Position numbers and translations under genes: made by a program
The notes under the pieces: model-generated
Seen by the model: the letters and a program-made list of their open reading frames with translations, nothing else
The model's database searches: none
Told to the model about the DNA's origin: nothing
In this document: positions 17,573-25,800 of the stretch, one piece after another
Numbering within the stretch: the first letter of the stretch is position 1
Layout: each line of letters opens with the position of its first letter
DNA from: JAUIAI01 sp049680625
GTDB taxonomy: Bacteria > Pseudomonadota > Gammaproteobacteria > Burkholderiales > Burkholderiaceae_E
Assembly: GCA_049680625.1 (NCBI GenBank)
Contig: JBAUID010000097.1
Location: forward strand, 1-26,030
DNA length: 26,030 nt
Direction: 5' to 3'

Positions 17573-17578
17573 TAGAAT
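17573..17578 (+). promoter_or_regulatory. -10-like element upstream of the MFS gene
   Basis: TAGAAT lies 76 bases before the MFS start codon. The hexamer 18 bases upstream (CTGATC) matches a -35 poorly, so this is only a candidate. Confidence 0.25.
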
Positions 17579-17654
17579 CCGACCTGACAAAAACCCGGCA
17601 TTATCCAGCATCGTTCGCCAGTGTGGCAACAAGCCAGCTAAAACAGAGAAGTCT

Positions 17655-18899
17655 TTGAGCCCAGAACCGTCTGCCGGCGAACCACATGTCTTTACTTATC
17701 GCCCGTTTGCGATCTTCTGGGCCAGCCGGGTTATTGGCGGCCTGGCGCTGCAAATGCAGGTTGTGGCCGTTGGCTGGCAGGTTTACGAACTGACTGGCGA
17801 CCCGCTGGACCTTGGCCTGGTTGGCCTGATTCAGTTTTTTCCGTCAATTATCCTGCTATTGCTGGTAGGCCAGGTGGCCGATCGGATGAACCGGCGCTGG
17901 GTTGTCTTCTTTGCGCGGATACTCCTGGCGCTTGCGGTCAGCGTACTAGTCGTCGCGTCGGCAACCGGTCAGATCAGTCGCGACCTGATCTTTGTGGTGG
18001 TGTTTTTCATTGGCATTGCCCAGGCTTTTCACATGCCCACCTCGCAGGCGATGATACCCGGCCTGGTGCCTGCGGCTGCGTTGCCCAAAGCGATAGCCTG
18101 GGGTTCGATTGGTTTTCAAAGCGCGTCGATCATCGGCCCGGCGATCGGCGGCCTGCTGTATATCGCCGGGCCGACAACAGCTTACTCGGTCTGTCTCGTC
18201 CTGCAGCTGCTGGCTGCCGGATTAATCCTGGCGGTCAAATACCAGCGGCCCAGCCGGCGGCGTGAGCCGCTCAATGCCGAGAGCTTGTTCGGCGGGTTTA
18301 CCTTCATTCGCTCGCATCCGGTAATTCTTGGCGCAATTTCGCTCGATTTATTTATGGTCTTGCTCGGCGGCGCAACCGCGCTGATGCCGGTTTTTGCCCG
18401 GGAGGTCTTGTTAACAGGGCCCCTTGGCCTGGGCTTGTTACGTGCGGCGCCGGGGGTTGGTGCGGTTGGCATGGCCATCGTTTTTTCGCGCTGGCCCATT
18501 CGCCAGCGGGTAGGGCGGTGGATGACGGTTTCAGCGATTGGCTTTGGATGTTCGATCATCGGCTTTGGCTTGTCTGCCTATCTGCCGCTGTCGTTATTTT
18601 TCCTGGTGTCCCTGGGTGCCTTCGACATGATTAACGTGGTGATCCGCCAGTCGATTGTCCAGCTTGATACACCTGATGAGATGCGGGGCCGGGTTTCTTC
18701 AGTGAGCACCGTGTTTATCGGCGCATCCAATCAGCTGGGTGAATTTGAGTCCGGGTTGACCGCCTCGCTTTGGGGGGCGGTACCAGCCACCATCGTGGGG
18801 GGCTGTGGCACCGTCCTGGTGGCCTTGCTCTGGATTCGCCTGTTCCCGGCATTATGGAATCGCGATCGACTAATCCGCTCTGACCCGGGGCCGGGGTGA
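17655..18899 (+). CDS. MFS transporter, EntS/MFS_3-like exporter
   Basis: The 414-residue product has about 12 hydrophobic helices in two halves and the loop 2-3 signature GQVADRMNRRWVV (about residues 73-85), typical of the major facilitator superfamily. The opening (FAIFWASRVIGGLALQMQVVAVGWQVYELT) and the segment PDEMRGRVSSVSTVFIGASNQLGEFESG near residue 340 are characteristic of the MFS_3 branch, which includes the enterobactin exporter EntS and many uncharacterised drug or metabolite exporters. The substrate cannot be assigned. The start is a TTG, since the first in-frame ATG lies inside the first membrane helix; a GAGAAG precedes it. It is divergent from argG with a 263-base shared region. 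Confidence 0.85.
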   Translation: MSPEPSAGEPHVFTYRPFAIFWASRVIGGLALQMQVVAVGWQVYELTGDPLDLGLVGLIQFFPSIILLLLVGQVADRMNRRWVVFFARILLALAVSVLVVASATGQISRDLIFVVVFFIGIAQAFHMPTSQAMIPGLVPAAALPKAIAWGSIGFQSASIIGPAIGGLLYIAGPTTAYSVCLVLQLLAAGLILAVKYQRPSRRREPLNAESLFGGFTFIRSHPVILGAISLDLFMVLLGGATALMPVFAREVLLTGPLGLGLLRAAPGVGAVGMAIVFSRWPIRQRVGRWMTVSAIGFGCSIIGFGLSAYLPLSLFFLVSLGAFDMINVVIRQSIVQLDTPDEMRGRVSSVSTVFIGASNQLGEFESGLTASLWGAVPATIVGGCGTVLVALLWIRLFPALWNRDRLIRSDPGPG

Positions 18900-18956
18900 A
18901 ATCTACGGGTATCAAAGGGTATTAAAAGGGGCAAAGGGTTTTTGGTCGACCTCCCG

Positions 18957-18962
18957 TATACT
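18957..18962 (+). promoter_or_regulatory. -10-like element upstream of the aldo/keto reductase
   Basis: TATACT matches the sigma-70 -10 consensus well and lies about 80 bases before the preferred start. No matching -35 is seen at 16-18 bases, only AAAGGG-rich sequence. Candidate only. Confidence 0.3.
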
Positions 18963-19037
18963 TTTCGCGTTTCGAGCCTGGACTCAGTTAAAACCCGGCT
19001 CGCCTTCGTCGCCAGCAATGGCCAACGGGAGAAAATC

Positions 19038-20060
19038 TTGGCTGAAATGTCGTATCGCCGCTTAGGCGAAAGTAATCTGCGCGTATCCCCACTTTGCCTT
19101 GGGACAATGATGTTTGGCGATCAGACCGAGGCGCCGGCGGCGGCTAATATTGTTGCCAACGCCCGCGACATCGGGGTGAATTTTATTGATACCGCCGATG
19201 TTTACACCAAAGGAGCGTCCGAGAAAATGCTGGCCCCGCTCATCCGGGACGAACGTCAGTGGTGGGTGGTCGCCAGCAAGCTGGGCAACCGGATGGCGGA
19301 TGGCCCAAATGATGGCGGTTACTCTCGTCGCTGGATGCTGCAGTCGGTTGAAGACAGCCTGCGCCGGCTTGATACCGATTACCTCGACATTTTGTATATG
19401 CATATCGATCGTGAACACGATTCACTTGAAGAGCCACTGCGGGCTATGCAAGACTTAATCGCCCAGGGGAAAATTCGTTATTACGGTATTTCTAATTTTC
19501 GGGGCTGGCGCATTGCCGAGATGAACCGGATTGCTGAATCGATCGGTATGCCGGGGCCGGCTGTTCTGCAGCCGTATTACAACCTGCTGAATCGCCAGCC
19601 CGAAGTTGAAGTTCTGCCGGCATGTGATTATTTTGGAATGGGGGTTGTGCCATACAGCCCCATCGCGCGCGGTGTGTTAACCGGTAAATACAAACCCGGT
19701 GAGAAACCTGCCGATGGCACCCGGGCCGCCCGCAATGACCGGCGCATTATGCAAACCGAATGGCGCGAAGAATCGCTGGTGATTGCCCAGCGCCTGAACG
19801 AGCATGCACAACAACGTGGCATCACCCTGGCTCAGTTTGCGACCGCCTGGGTACTGGCAAACGACATTGTTACCTCGGTCATCGCCGGGCCGCGCACGCT
19901 GGAGCAGTGGCAGGGATATGAAGGCGCACTGGCCTACCAGTGGACAGCCCAGGATGAAGCCCTGGTTGACGAACTGGTACGCCCGGGTCATGCGTCAACT
20001 CCCGGTTACCACGACCCTCAATATCCGTTCTTCGGACGCCGGGTGGACGTGGTTGAATAG
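19038..20060 (+). CDS. aldo/keto reductase
   Basis: An NADPH-dependent oxidoreductase of the aldo/keto reductase superfamily with the (beta/alpha)8 barrel pattern. The catalytic tetrad is visible: Asp and Tyr in FIDTADVY, Lys in ASKLG and His in LYMHID. The cofactor-binding side shows YYGISNF, VVPYSPIARGVLTGKY and VIAGPRTLEQ. The product is about 340 residues, in the family range, and the substrate is unknown. The TTG at 19038 is preferred because GGGAGA ends five bases before it; the ATG at 19047 is the alternative, has no Shine-Dalgarno at a normal distance, and gives MSYRRLGESNLRVS, a typical family start. It is followed 36 bases later by the penicillin-binding protein gene, possibly co-transcribed. 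Confidence 0.9.
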   Translation: MAEMSYRRLGESNLRVSPLCLGTMMFGDQTEAPAAANIVANARDIGVNFIDTADVYTKGASEKMLAPLIRDERQWWVVASKLGNRMADGPNDGGYSRRWMLQSVEDSLRRLDTDYLDILYMHIDREHDSLEEPLRAMQDLIAQGKIRYYGISNFRGWRIAEMNRIAESIGMPGPAVLQPYYNLLNRQPEVEVLPACDYFGMGVVPYSPIARGVLTGKYKPGEKPADGTRAARNDRRIMQTEWREESLVIAQRLNEHAQQRGITLAQFATAWVLANDIVTSVIAGPRTLEQWQGYEGALAYQWTAQDEALVDELVRPGHASTPGYHDPQYPFFGRRVDVVE

Positions 20061-20096
20061 TTCGTGGTGGCTTGATCGTCGCTTCGGGTTGGCCCC

Positions 20097-23042
20097 GTGA
20101 TTCGAGCGGCACTGCGATTACTAGTTGTTTTTGGGGTTGTCTGGTTTCTGAGCTTGCACTGGGAGGGCGCGTTTGCGTTCACCCAGGGCGGTTTGCGACT
20201 GGTTTCGGCTCAGCTTGCCCCGGTGCCCGGTGCGTTACACGGAATGGCAGTTTTTGGACTGGTTGCGCTGGCCTGGACGCTCGTGCAGTTGCCGCTGTGG
20301 ATTTGTACTGTTCGGGTTGACCGGTTTCGGGGGCCGCGGCGTCATCCGTTTGCCCGGCTTGCGTTGCGCCGTCACCTGCAGTTTCGTCCCCGGCGTTTTA
20401 TCAGCCTGCTCATATTGCAGTTGCTGGGTTTGCTGCTTGTGTTGCGGGCTTTGCCTTTGGTGTTTGAGCCAGGGGCTACCGAGGTGCCGGCCTGGATGTC
20501 TATTGCACAGCAGTTGTCCGACCGGGATACCTGGATCTTCTACGGCATAATTCACCTGGTGGCGATATTGGTCGGCTGGACTGGCTTGCTGGTCATTGCC
20601 GAGATTTTCGCCGGCCGCAGTCGTAACCCGTACGGTTTTTATCGATACCAGTTTGAGCATGCGCCGGTTAGTCGGATGTTGGTTCGACTGATTGCGTTTG
20701 GTGTTTTTCCCGTCGCTGCTTTTGCAGCAACTTCTCATGCTCATGCAATGCATGCCACCGTGGTGATCGCCTGGCTGGTGGCAATGATAGTGGTGGCTTT
20801 GCTGGCCCAGGTGATCACCTTGATTGGCGAATCGCGCAACGAAGCGTGGCTGCGACAACTCGACCGTGGATACGCCGGAAACGAGGCGGTTGCCTCACTG
20901 CGCGAACACAGCATTCGGTTTCTTCATCCCGGTCTGGCCGTTGTCCCTGCGCCGACCGACACTGACCACGAAGGCCTCGGTGCAGAGTCGGCCGGCGCAG
21001 TTGACCCATGGTCGAAACCTGGGTCGACGTCGGCACCGGGTTTGCCGCAGTCGTTTCCCCAGGCTATCGGTGACATCAGGTCGAGCACAGACACCGGGGT
21101 TGATCCGGCCAATGATGATGAAGAGGAAAGATCGTCCGGTGATACAACGGGCCGCGCTGGCGGCTGGCGCCACTGGCTGTTCGGTATGCGCCCGTGGATG
21201 GCTGGCCTGGCTATTGTGATTGCAGCAAGTGTTTTGTCATTTGCTTATCAGTGGATGATTCTGCCGTCTGGCCAGGAGACACGCATGCTGGCGCAATCCG
21301 CCCATATCCATGTACGGCGCAGCGATGGTGAACCCTTTGAGCTGACCCTGCTGGGTACGCGTTACGACTACAGCCTGAATACTGGAATCGAAAACGTCTC
21401 GCAGCACTTTATTGATGCCGTGATCGCCAGCGAAGATCACCGCTTCTTAGAGCACGGGGTCATTTATAAGCTCAGCAAATTTGGGCAAGCGGCCCTGCGT
21501 TGTGTCTGGCGCGCTGCCAACCCGTTTGCGCAGTCGGGTGGTTGCCGCGGCAACAGTACGATCGGCCAGCAACTGGCGCGCAATCTGTTTATTTCCGAAG
21601 AACGGTCCTTGTTACGCAAGTTCAAGGAACTGGTCTGGTCGATAAAGATGGAGTTCAGCCTGAGCAAACAGGAAATCCTCGAGGCCTATTTGAATCGGAT
21701 CTATCTTGGCAAAGGAAACTTTGGCGTTGAGATGGCGTCGCGCAGCTATTTTGGCAAGTCGGCGTTGCAGTTGAATTTGCATGAGTCGGCCTTGCTGGCT
21801 GCAGCGGTTAAACGCCCGACATGGAATCTGCAGCAAGACAAAGCCGGGGCAATTGCGCGCGCCAAAACCATCATGCTGGTCATGCGACGTTATGGTTTTG
21901 CCCCACCATCAGCGCAGTTCCCCGATGATTTTGTTCCCCGCCCGGGAAGCCGGCCTCTGCGAAAACCGTATCTCGGGCACTTGTGGCAATGGATAAAACC
22001 GCGGGTCGAGCACGTGATGGCCTCTGTGCCGGCTGGTGACTATAAGCTGTTGACTACTCTCAATGCAGAAGTGCAGGTTTATGCGCGGCGCCGTTTATCC
22101 GACACCATTCGCAGCATGCAGGCGCAAGGTGTTGAAGTTAGTCAGGGAGCGGTGGTGGTGATGCGACCAAACGGAGAGGTACTGGCCATGGTCGGCGGGA
22201 TTGGTGACGACGTTGGTGGCCGCGGAGTAAACCGGGCAAAACGCACGGATGGCTTGTTTGCCCGGCCGCCGGCATCAGCTTTCAAGCCGCTGGTCTACCT
22301 TGCGGCGCTGGAAAACGGCTTATCTCCCGATTCGGTTATTGCAGCCGGGCCGGTACAAATCAACGTGCCGGGCAGTGGCGTATATGCCCCGGTCAATCAT
22401 GATGGCAAGGTATATGGCATGGTTTCTCTGAATGACGCCCTGGTCCATTCAATCAACACAGCGGCGGTTCATTTATTGCACGACCAGGTGGGTTTCGATC
22501 ACTTGTTTGATGTAGCGCAGCGCCTGGGCCTGGATACTTCGGGTTTCGATCGCCAGTGGGGCCTGGCACTTGGTCAAAACGGCGTACCGGTAGTCGGTAT
22601 GGCGGGTGTCTATGCGACTTTTGCCAATGGTGGCCACCGGGTAACGCCCCATGCGTTTCTGGCTGTGACCGATGACGACGGCCGCAGTGTCTGGCGAAGA
22701 GGCGCAGCGCAAGGTGAACGAGTGTTCCGCGGCGAGACCATACACGCGCTGAACGCCATGCTTGAGAAGGCCGTGTCAGACGGCACCGGCGCGCGGGCAC
22801 GGCTGCGATTTGAGCCGCAAGACCGCATTGCAGGCAAAACGGGTACTGGTGACGGTTTTGTCGATGCCTGGTTCATTGGTTATACCGCGGACGTTGTGAT
22901 CGCGGTCTGGCTCGGGAATGACCGGCCAACATCAATGACCAATACCTATGGTGGCGGTGCACCCGCCCGGATCTTTAATGCGATCTTGCACGACCTGGAC
23001 CAACATACCAACATTGTTGATTTGCGCAAGCCGCTGCCGTAA
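20097..23042 (+). CDS. class A penicillin-binding protein (transglycosylase/transpeptidase) with multi-spanning N-terminus
   Basis: A bifunctional peptidoglycan synthase: GT51 polymerises lipid II and the transpeptidase cross-links stem peptides in the periplasm. GT51 motifs are the catalytic EDHRFLEHG (E446), GNSTIGQQLARNL (G485 on; the usual form is GxSTITQQ) and KFKELVWSIKMEFSLSKQEI, then EAYLNRIYLG. The transpeptidase has S727-AFK-K730 (SxxK), S785-I-N787 (SxN) and K914-TGT. The 981-residue product is long because of about 360 extra N-terminal residues holding some six hydrophobic helices (about 4-20, 48-70, 102-122, 147-170, 196-214, 218-240). A polar, acidic linker follows, then the usual anchor helix (~364-388). 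The GTG start is forced by an in-frame stop 24 bases upstream. Confidence 0.9.
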   Translation: MIRAALRLLVVFGVVWFLSLHWEGAFAFTQGGLRLVSAQLAPVPGALHGMAVFGLVALAWTLVQLPLWICTVRVDRFRGPRRHPFARLALRRHLQFRPRRFISLLILQLLGLLLVLRALPLVFEPGATEVPAWMSIAQQLSDRDTWIFYGIIHLVAILVGWTGLLVIAEIFAGRSRNPYGFYRYQFEHAPVSRMLVRLIAFGVFPVAAFAATSHAHAMHATVVIAWLVAMIVVALLAQVITLIGESRNEAWLRQLDRGYAGNEAVASLREHSIRFLHPGLAVVPAPTDTDHEGLGAESAGAVDPWSKPGSTSAPGLPQSFPQAIGDIRSSTDTGVDPANDDEEERSSGDTTGRAGGWRHWLFGMRPWMAGLAIVIAASVLSFAYQWMILPSGQETRMLAQSAHIHVRRSDGEPFELTLLGTRYDYSLNTGIENVSQHFIDAVIASEDHRFLEHGVIYKLSKFGQAALRCVWRAANPFAQSGGCRGNSTIGQQLARNLFISEERSLLRKFKELVWSIKMEFSLSKQEILEAYLNRIYLGKGNFGVEMASRSYFGKSALQLNLHESALLAAAVKRPTWNLQQDKAGAIARAKTIMLVMRRYGFAPPSAQFPDDFVPRPGSRPLRKPYLGHLWQWIKPRVEHVMASVPAGDYKLLTTLNAEVQVYARRRLSDTIRSMQAQGVEVSQGAVVVMRPNGEVLAMVGGIGDDVGGRGVNRAKRTDGLFARPPASAFKPLVYLAALENGLSPDSVIAAGPVQINVPGSGVYAPVNHDGKVYGMVSLNDALVHSINTAAVHLLHDQVGFDHLFDVAQRLGLDTSGFDRQWGLALGQNGVPVVGMAGVYATFANGGHRVTPHAFLAVTDDDGRSVWRRGAAQGERVFRGETIHALNAMLEKAVSDGTGARARLRFEPQDRIAGKTGTGDGFVDAWFIGYTADVVIAVWLGNDRPTSMTNTYGGGAPARIFNAILHDLDQHTNIVDLRKPLP

Positions 23043-23059
23043 ACGGGGCGCTTAGTCAT

Positions 23060-23746
23060 TTACTGAGTCGCAAACCAGGCGGCAAGACCGGCGATTTCAT
23101 CATTGCTAAGCGCACCCGCAACATTTTGCATTACCGAATTCGTACGGGCTTTTTGTTTAAACGCATGCATCGCAGCCACGAAGTCATCGACCGGCCATCC
23201 GGTTATGGACGGAATGCCTTTATTCGATCCGTCCGCCTGATGGCAGGTAACGCAGTTGCTGGCCAGATACTCCCCAAACTCCGGGTCTCCCTTGATTGCC
23301 AGTATCTCGGGCGATACCGGCGGATCACTGGCAATGGCAGTTTGAGGGGCACCGTCACCACTGGCCGCGATCCGAGCGAGCACGGCAACAATTGCTGCAC
23401 GCTGTGCCGGATCTTCCACCTTGATGGCCATCCGCGTCCCGGGCAACATTTGCGCCGGGTCGATCAGGAATTGGTCAATGGATTCTGCGTTCCAGATCAG
23501 GCCGGACTTCCCAGCCTGAACTAACGCAGGGCTGAACTCGAAGTCGGATACGGCGCCGGCTGGTCTGCCAACAATGCCATTGAGGTGTGGCCCAATACCG
23601 TGTTGGGCGTCCGGGCCAATGGCGTGGCAGGCAAGGCAGACTGTCATCGCTGCTGTCTTGTCTGCATCGCTTGCAGCCAAAACGAAACCAGCTTGTGCAA
23701 GCAACCAAGTGCAAATAAAGACGATCAGGGCTCTAACTTTGTTCAC
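23060..23746 (-). CDS. dihaem cytochrome c, probable sulfur-oxidation electron carrier
   Basis: A 228-residue precursor with a signal peptide (cleavage near residue 24-25) and two cytochrome c domains. Domain 1 has CLACH (37-41) and the methionine ligand LPGTRM (M106), as in class I cytochromes. Domain 2 has CVTCH (165-169) and M206 in NSVMQ, a pattern like cytochrome c4 and the haem subunit of flavocytochrome c sulfide dehydrogenase. It starts 11 bases after the ArsR regulator gene and is evidently in the same leftward operon; GTG is the start codon. A role accepting electrons from the FccB-like flavoprotein at the window's right end is inferred from proximity and domain type only. Confidence 0.88.
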   Translation of the reverse strand: MNKVRALIVFICTWLLAQAGFVLAASDADKTAAMTVCLACHAIGPDAQHGIGPHLNGIVGRPAGAVSDFEFSPALVQAGKSGLIWNAESIDQFLIDPAQMLPGTRMAIKVEDPAQRAAIVAVLARIAASGDGAPQTAIASDPPVSPEILAIKGDPEFGEYLASNCVTCHQADGSNKGIPSITGWPVDDFVAAMHAFKQKARTNSVMQNVAGALSNDEIAGLAAWFATQ

Positions 23747-23757
23747 AATACGTCACT

Positions 23758-24192
23758 CTATAGCTGGTGATGTGACTTGGTTGACGGACCACGTTTGGGT
23801 TTTTCCGCAGACTGAAAGCCACTGGCCAGCTGGATTGCGCTTTTCTGGCCGTTGTTATCGGTGTCGAATGTCATCGCGATACGGTTACAGGCAGAACGGC
23901 AGATTTCAATCAGGGTTGGGTCATTGACACGGTAGTAAATAAAATTGCCGTCCCGGCGTCTGGACAGAACCCCGGCGTTATAGAGCAAACTCAGGTGTCG
24001 TGACACGTTGGCCTGGTTCGCGCCGCTGGCTTTGACGATGTTGCTGACTGATTGCTCTGACTCGCAGATTGCGTGAATGATGCGTAGGCGCATCGGCTCG
24101 GACAGCAAGCCAAAATAGCGGGCAACCCCTTCCAGCACCTGATTGACAGCGGCCTCGTCATCAGCGGGAATTGTTGCGGAATTCTTAGGCAT
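23758..24192 (-). CDS. ArsR-family transcriptional repressor
   Basis: A 144-residue winged-helix regulator: LSEPMRLRIIHAI (helix 2), SVSNIVKASGANQANVSRHLSLLYNAGVL (recognition helix around residues 56-76) and a beta-wing RRRDGNFIYYRV. Cysteines C43, C98 and C102 are candidates for a thiol or metal sensor. The C-x3-C pair lies in the C-terminal dimer helix (LIEICRSACNRI). Related regulators next to sulfur genes (SqrR, BigR, SoxR) respond to sulfide or persulfide through two cysteines, but the spacing here differs from SqrR. It is the first gene of the leftward operon and diverges from the YeeE/YedE gene, so it probably controls both and itself. AAGGT lies about eight bases before the ATG. Confidence 0.9.
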   Translation of the reverse strand: MPKNSATIPADDEAAVNQVLEGVARYFGLLSEPMRLRIIHAICESEQSVSNIVKASGANQANVSRHLSLLYNAGVLSRRRDGNFIYYRVNDPTLIEICRSACNRIAMTFDTDNNGQKSAIQLASGFQSAEKPKRGPSTKSHHQL

Positions 24193-24207
24193 TGGGCATT
24201 ACCTTCG

Positions 24208-24219
24208 TTGGCCGGCCAA
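24208..24219. promoter_or_regulatory. 12-bp perfect palindrome upstream of the ArsR gene
   Basis: TTGGCCGGCCAA is self-complementary and lies 15 bases before the ArsR start codon, where a bound protein would block its expression. Operator role is inferred only from position and symmetry. Confidence 0.35.
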
Positions 24220-24243
24220 TTCGGCCAGAGTGCACATATGACT

Positions 24244-24274
24244 ATATTAGCGGATAGGTATACCAAACTGCCAA
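24244..24274 (-). promoter_or_regulatory. candidate promoter of the ArsR-cytochrome operon with embedded palindrome
   Basis: Read on the - strand, TTGGCA (24274-24269) and TAATAT (24249-24244) form a -35/-10 pair with 19-base spacing. The perfect palindrome GGTATACC (24257-24264) sits between them, in an AT-rich stretch typical of ArsR operators. Autoregulation is a reasonable inference. Confidence 0.4.
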
Positions 24275-24477
24275 ACAGTTATTAACCGCCTCAGCCCCAG
24301 CCTGTCTACAATAAGCTGCTGATTGTATTGGTGGCGCCTTCTGCGCTTCCCACGCTTTCCGAATTATCGGATGCGCCGTTTGCACCCTTTACCTTTTATG
24401 TACGCGCCACCTATCGATTCGGGCCGACATTCGATTAGCCTGCTGTTCCAAGTCAGCTTTCGCCGGAGACCGTCATT

Positions 24478-25581
24478 GTGGAGTTAGAACCGATCAACCC
24501 GATGGTAATCGTGGGTTGTGCATTTTTAATCGGCGCCCTTTTTGGTTACGCCGGTAATAAATCAGATTTTTGCACAATGGGGGCTATTTCAGACGTCGTC
24601 AACATGGGCGACTGGACCCGCATGCGCATGTGGTTTGCGGCCATTGGCATGGCCATTGTCGGCGTGGCCTTACTGCAAGCCACCGGCGCAGTAAATTTTC
24701 AAAACTCTTTGTACGCCACTGCCCGATTGCCCTGGTTGTCTCATATTGTGGGCGGGGTGGCGTTTGGAGTGGGCATGACCCTGGCCTCGGGCTGTACCAG
24801 CAAAACCCTGATTCGCCTCGGCGGCGGTAACCTGAAGTCGATAGTCGTGTTTGTTGTCCTGGCGATCTCCGCCTACATGACCTTAAAAGGTTTGTTTGGC
24901 GTCTGGCGGGTTGCCTACCTTGATCCAATCGCCACCGAGTTGTCCACATCCCAGTTGTTACCGCAGGTATTGGCGGGTCAATGGGGGCTCAGCGGGGTTC
25001 AGGTCTGGTTGCCGCTGTTGATTGGCACCGGCTTCCTGGCATTCGGTTTGTGGAGCGCCGAATCGCGCGTGTCAGTGGCGTTGCAAGGCGGGTTGGGCAC
25101 TGGTGTGTTGGTCGTACTCGGCTGGTACCTGACAGGGCATGTCGCCCATATCGCCGAGCATCCCGAGACGCTCGAAGCGGCTTACGTTGCGACCACCGGA
25201 AACCGTCCGGAATCGTTGTCCCTGGTTGCGCCGTATGCTTACACGGTCGAACTACTGATGTTCTGGAGTGACGCCAGCCGCCATGTGACGTTTGGTATTG
25301 CAGTCGCCCTGGGTATCGTGACCGGGTCGTTTGTGTATGCGATATCGCACAACAGCTTTCGGGAAGAATCGTTTCCGAACGCCGCTGATCTGAAGCGCCA
25401 CCTGGTTGGGGCCGTACTAATGGGTTTTGGCGGCATTACCGCCTTGGGTTGCACGATTGGCCAGGGTTTGACCGGGGTGTCGACGCTGAGTATTGGTGCC
25501 TTCATCACCCTGGCCAGCATTATCGCCGGTGCGGCTATCACCATGAAAATCGACTACTGGCGCCTGATGCGGGAAGCCTGA
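24478..25581 (+). CDS. YeeE/YedE family transporter (thiosulfate/sulfur compound uptake)
   Basis: A 367-residue polytopic protein with about nine or ten hydrophobic helices and the family's three conserved cysteine motifs: C32 in SDFCTMGA, C106 in ASGCTSKTL and C325 in ALGCTIGQG. In the characterised homologue TsuA such cysteines line the path for thiosulfate uptake, and other members are linked to sulfur trafficking. The precise substrate here is not known. Start GTG, with GGAG nine bases upstream. It is transcribed divergently from the ArsR regulator, with a 285-base gap that carries candidate operators, and is followed by the sigma-54 region of the FccB-like gene. The family length is usually 350-400, so this copy is full-length. 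Confidence 0.9.
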   Translation: MELEPINPMVIVGCAFLIGALFGYAGNKSDFCTMGAISDVVNMGDWTRMRMWFAAIGMAIVGVALLQATGAVNFQNSLYATARLPWLSHIVGGVAFGVGMTLASGCTSKTLIRLGGGNLKSIVVFVVLAISAYMTLKGLFGVWRVAYLDPIATELSTSQLLPQVLAGQWGLSGVQVWLPLLIGTGFLAFGLWSAESRVSVALQGGLGTGVLVVLGWYLTGHVAHIAEHPETLEAAYVATTGNRPESLSLVAPYAYTVELLMFWSDASRHVTFGIAVALGIVTGSFVYAISHNSFREESFPNAADLKRHLVGAVLMGFGGITALGCTIGQGLTGVSTLSIGAFITLASIIAGAAITMKIDYWRLMREA

Positions 25582-25635
25582 AAGTGGAGCCTTGACATTG
25601 GGCCCGGTCGCGCATTTGAATCTGTCGGTTGTGTA

Positions 25636-25672
25636 TGTCATGTTGGCATGACAAACTGACAGTTGTCATGAC
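25636..25672. promoter_or_regulatory. cluster of TGTCA/TGACA inverted repeats, candidate enhancer for a sigma-54 activator
   Basis: TGTCATG-TTGG-CATGACA (25636-25653) is a perfect 7-bp inverted repeat. TGACA-GT-TGTCA (25657-25668) and GTCATGAC (25665-25672) follow at once, giving overlapping symmetric half-sites. The block ends 128 bases before the -24 element of the sigma-54 promoter, the usual distance for an enhancer-binding protein. The first repeat fits TGTC-N10-GACA, the pattern described for QseF/GlrR sites. No activator gene is in the window. Confidence 0.6.
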
Positions 25673-25705
25673 GCAGGTTACGTGACTGTGGGGATCGCCG
25701 CTGTG

Positions 25706-25743
25706 GGCCATGAAGAGAATGATTACGCAGATGGCCGTTTTTT
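25706..25743 (+). terminator. possible weak intrinsic terminator after the YeeE/YedE gene
   Basis: GGCCAT (25706-25711) and ATGGCC (25731-25736) pair across a 19-base loop and are followed by G and six T's. The large loop makes it weaker than the other terminators in this window. It lies 125 bases past the YeeE/YedE stop. Confidence 0.45.
25712..25724 (-). promoter_or_regulatory. possible IHF site between enhancer and sigma-54 promoter
   Basis: On the - strand AATCATTCTCTTC agrees with the IHF consensus WATCAANNNNTTR except for two positions. Its place between activator sites and the -24/-12 promoter is where IHF commonly bends DNA. Weak on sequence alone. Confidence 0.3.
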
Positions 25744-25800
25744 ACAGCAGGGGGCAGACTTCGCCTCAGTTGTGAGCCTCAAAATCCGACCCGCGGCTGT

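Noticed and set aside
18942..19037. Upstream TTG start for the aldo/keto reductase
   Set aside because: It adds 32 residues not seen in the family and overlaps the -10-like TATACT. The start at 19038 or 19047 fits better.
24331..24438. A short + strand ORF (35 codons, GTG start) before the YeeE/YedE gene
   Set aside because: The translation looks protein-like, but there is no ribosome binding site and no recognisable family. It could be a gene remnant.
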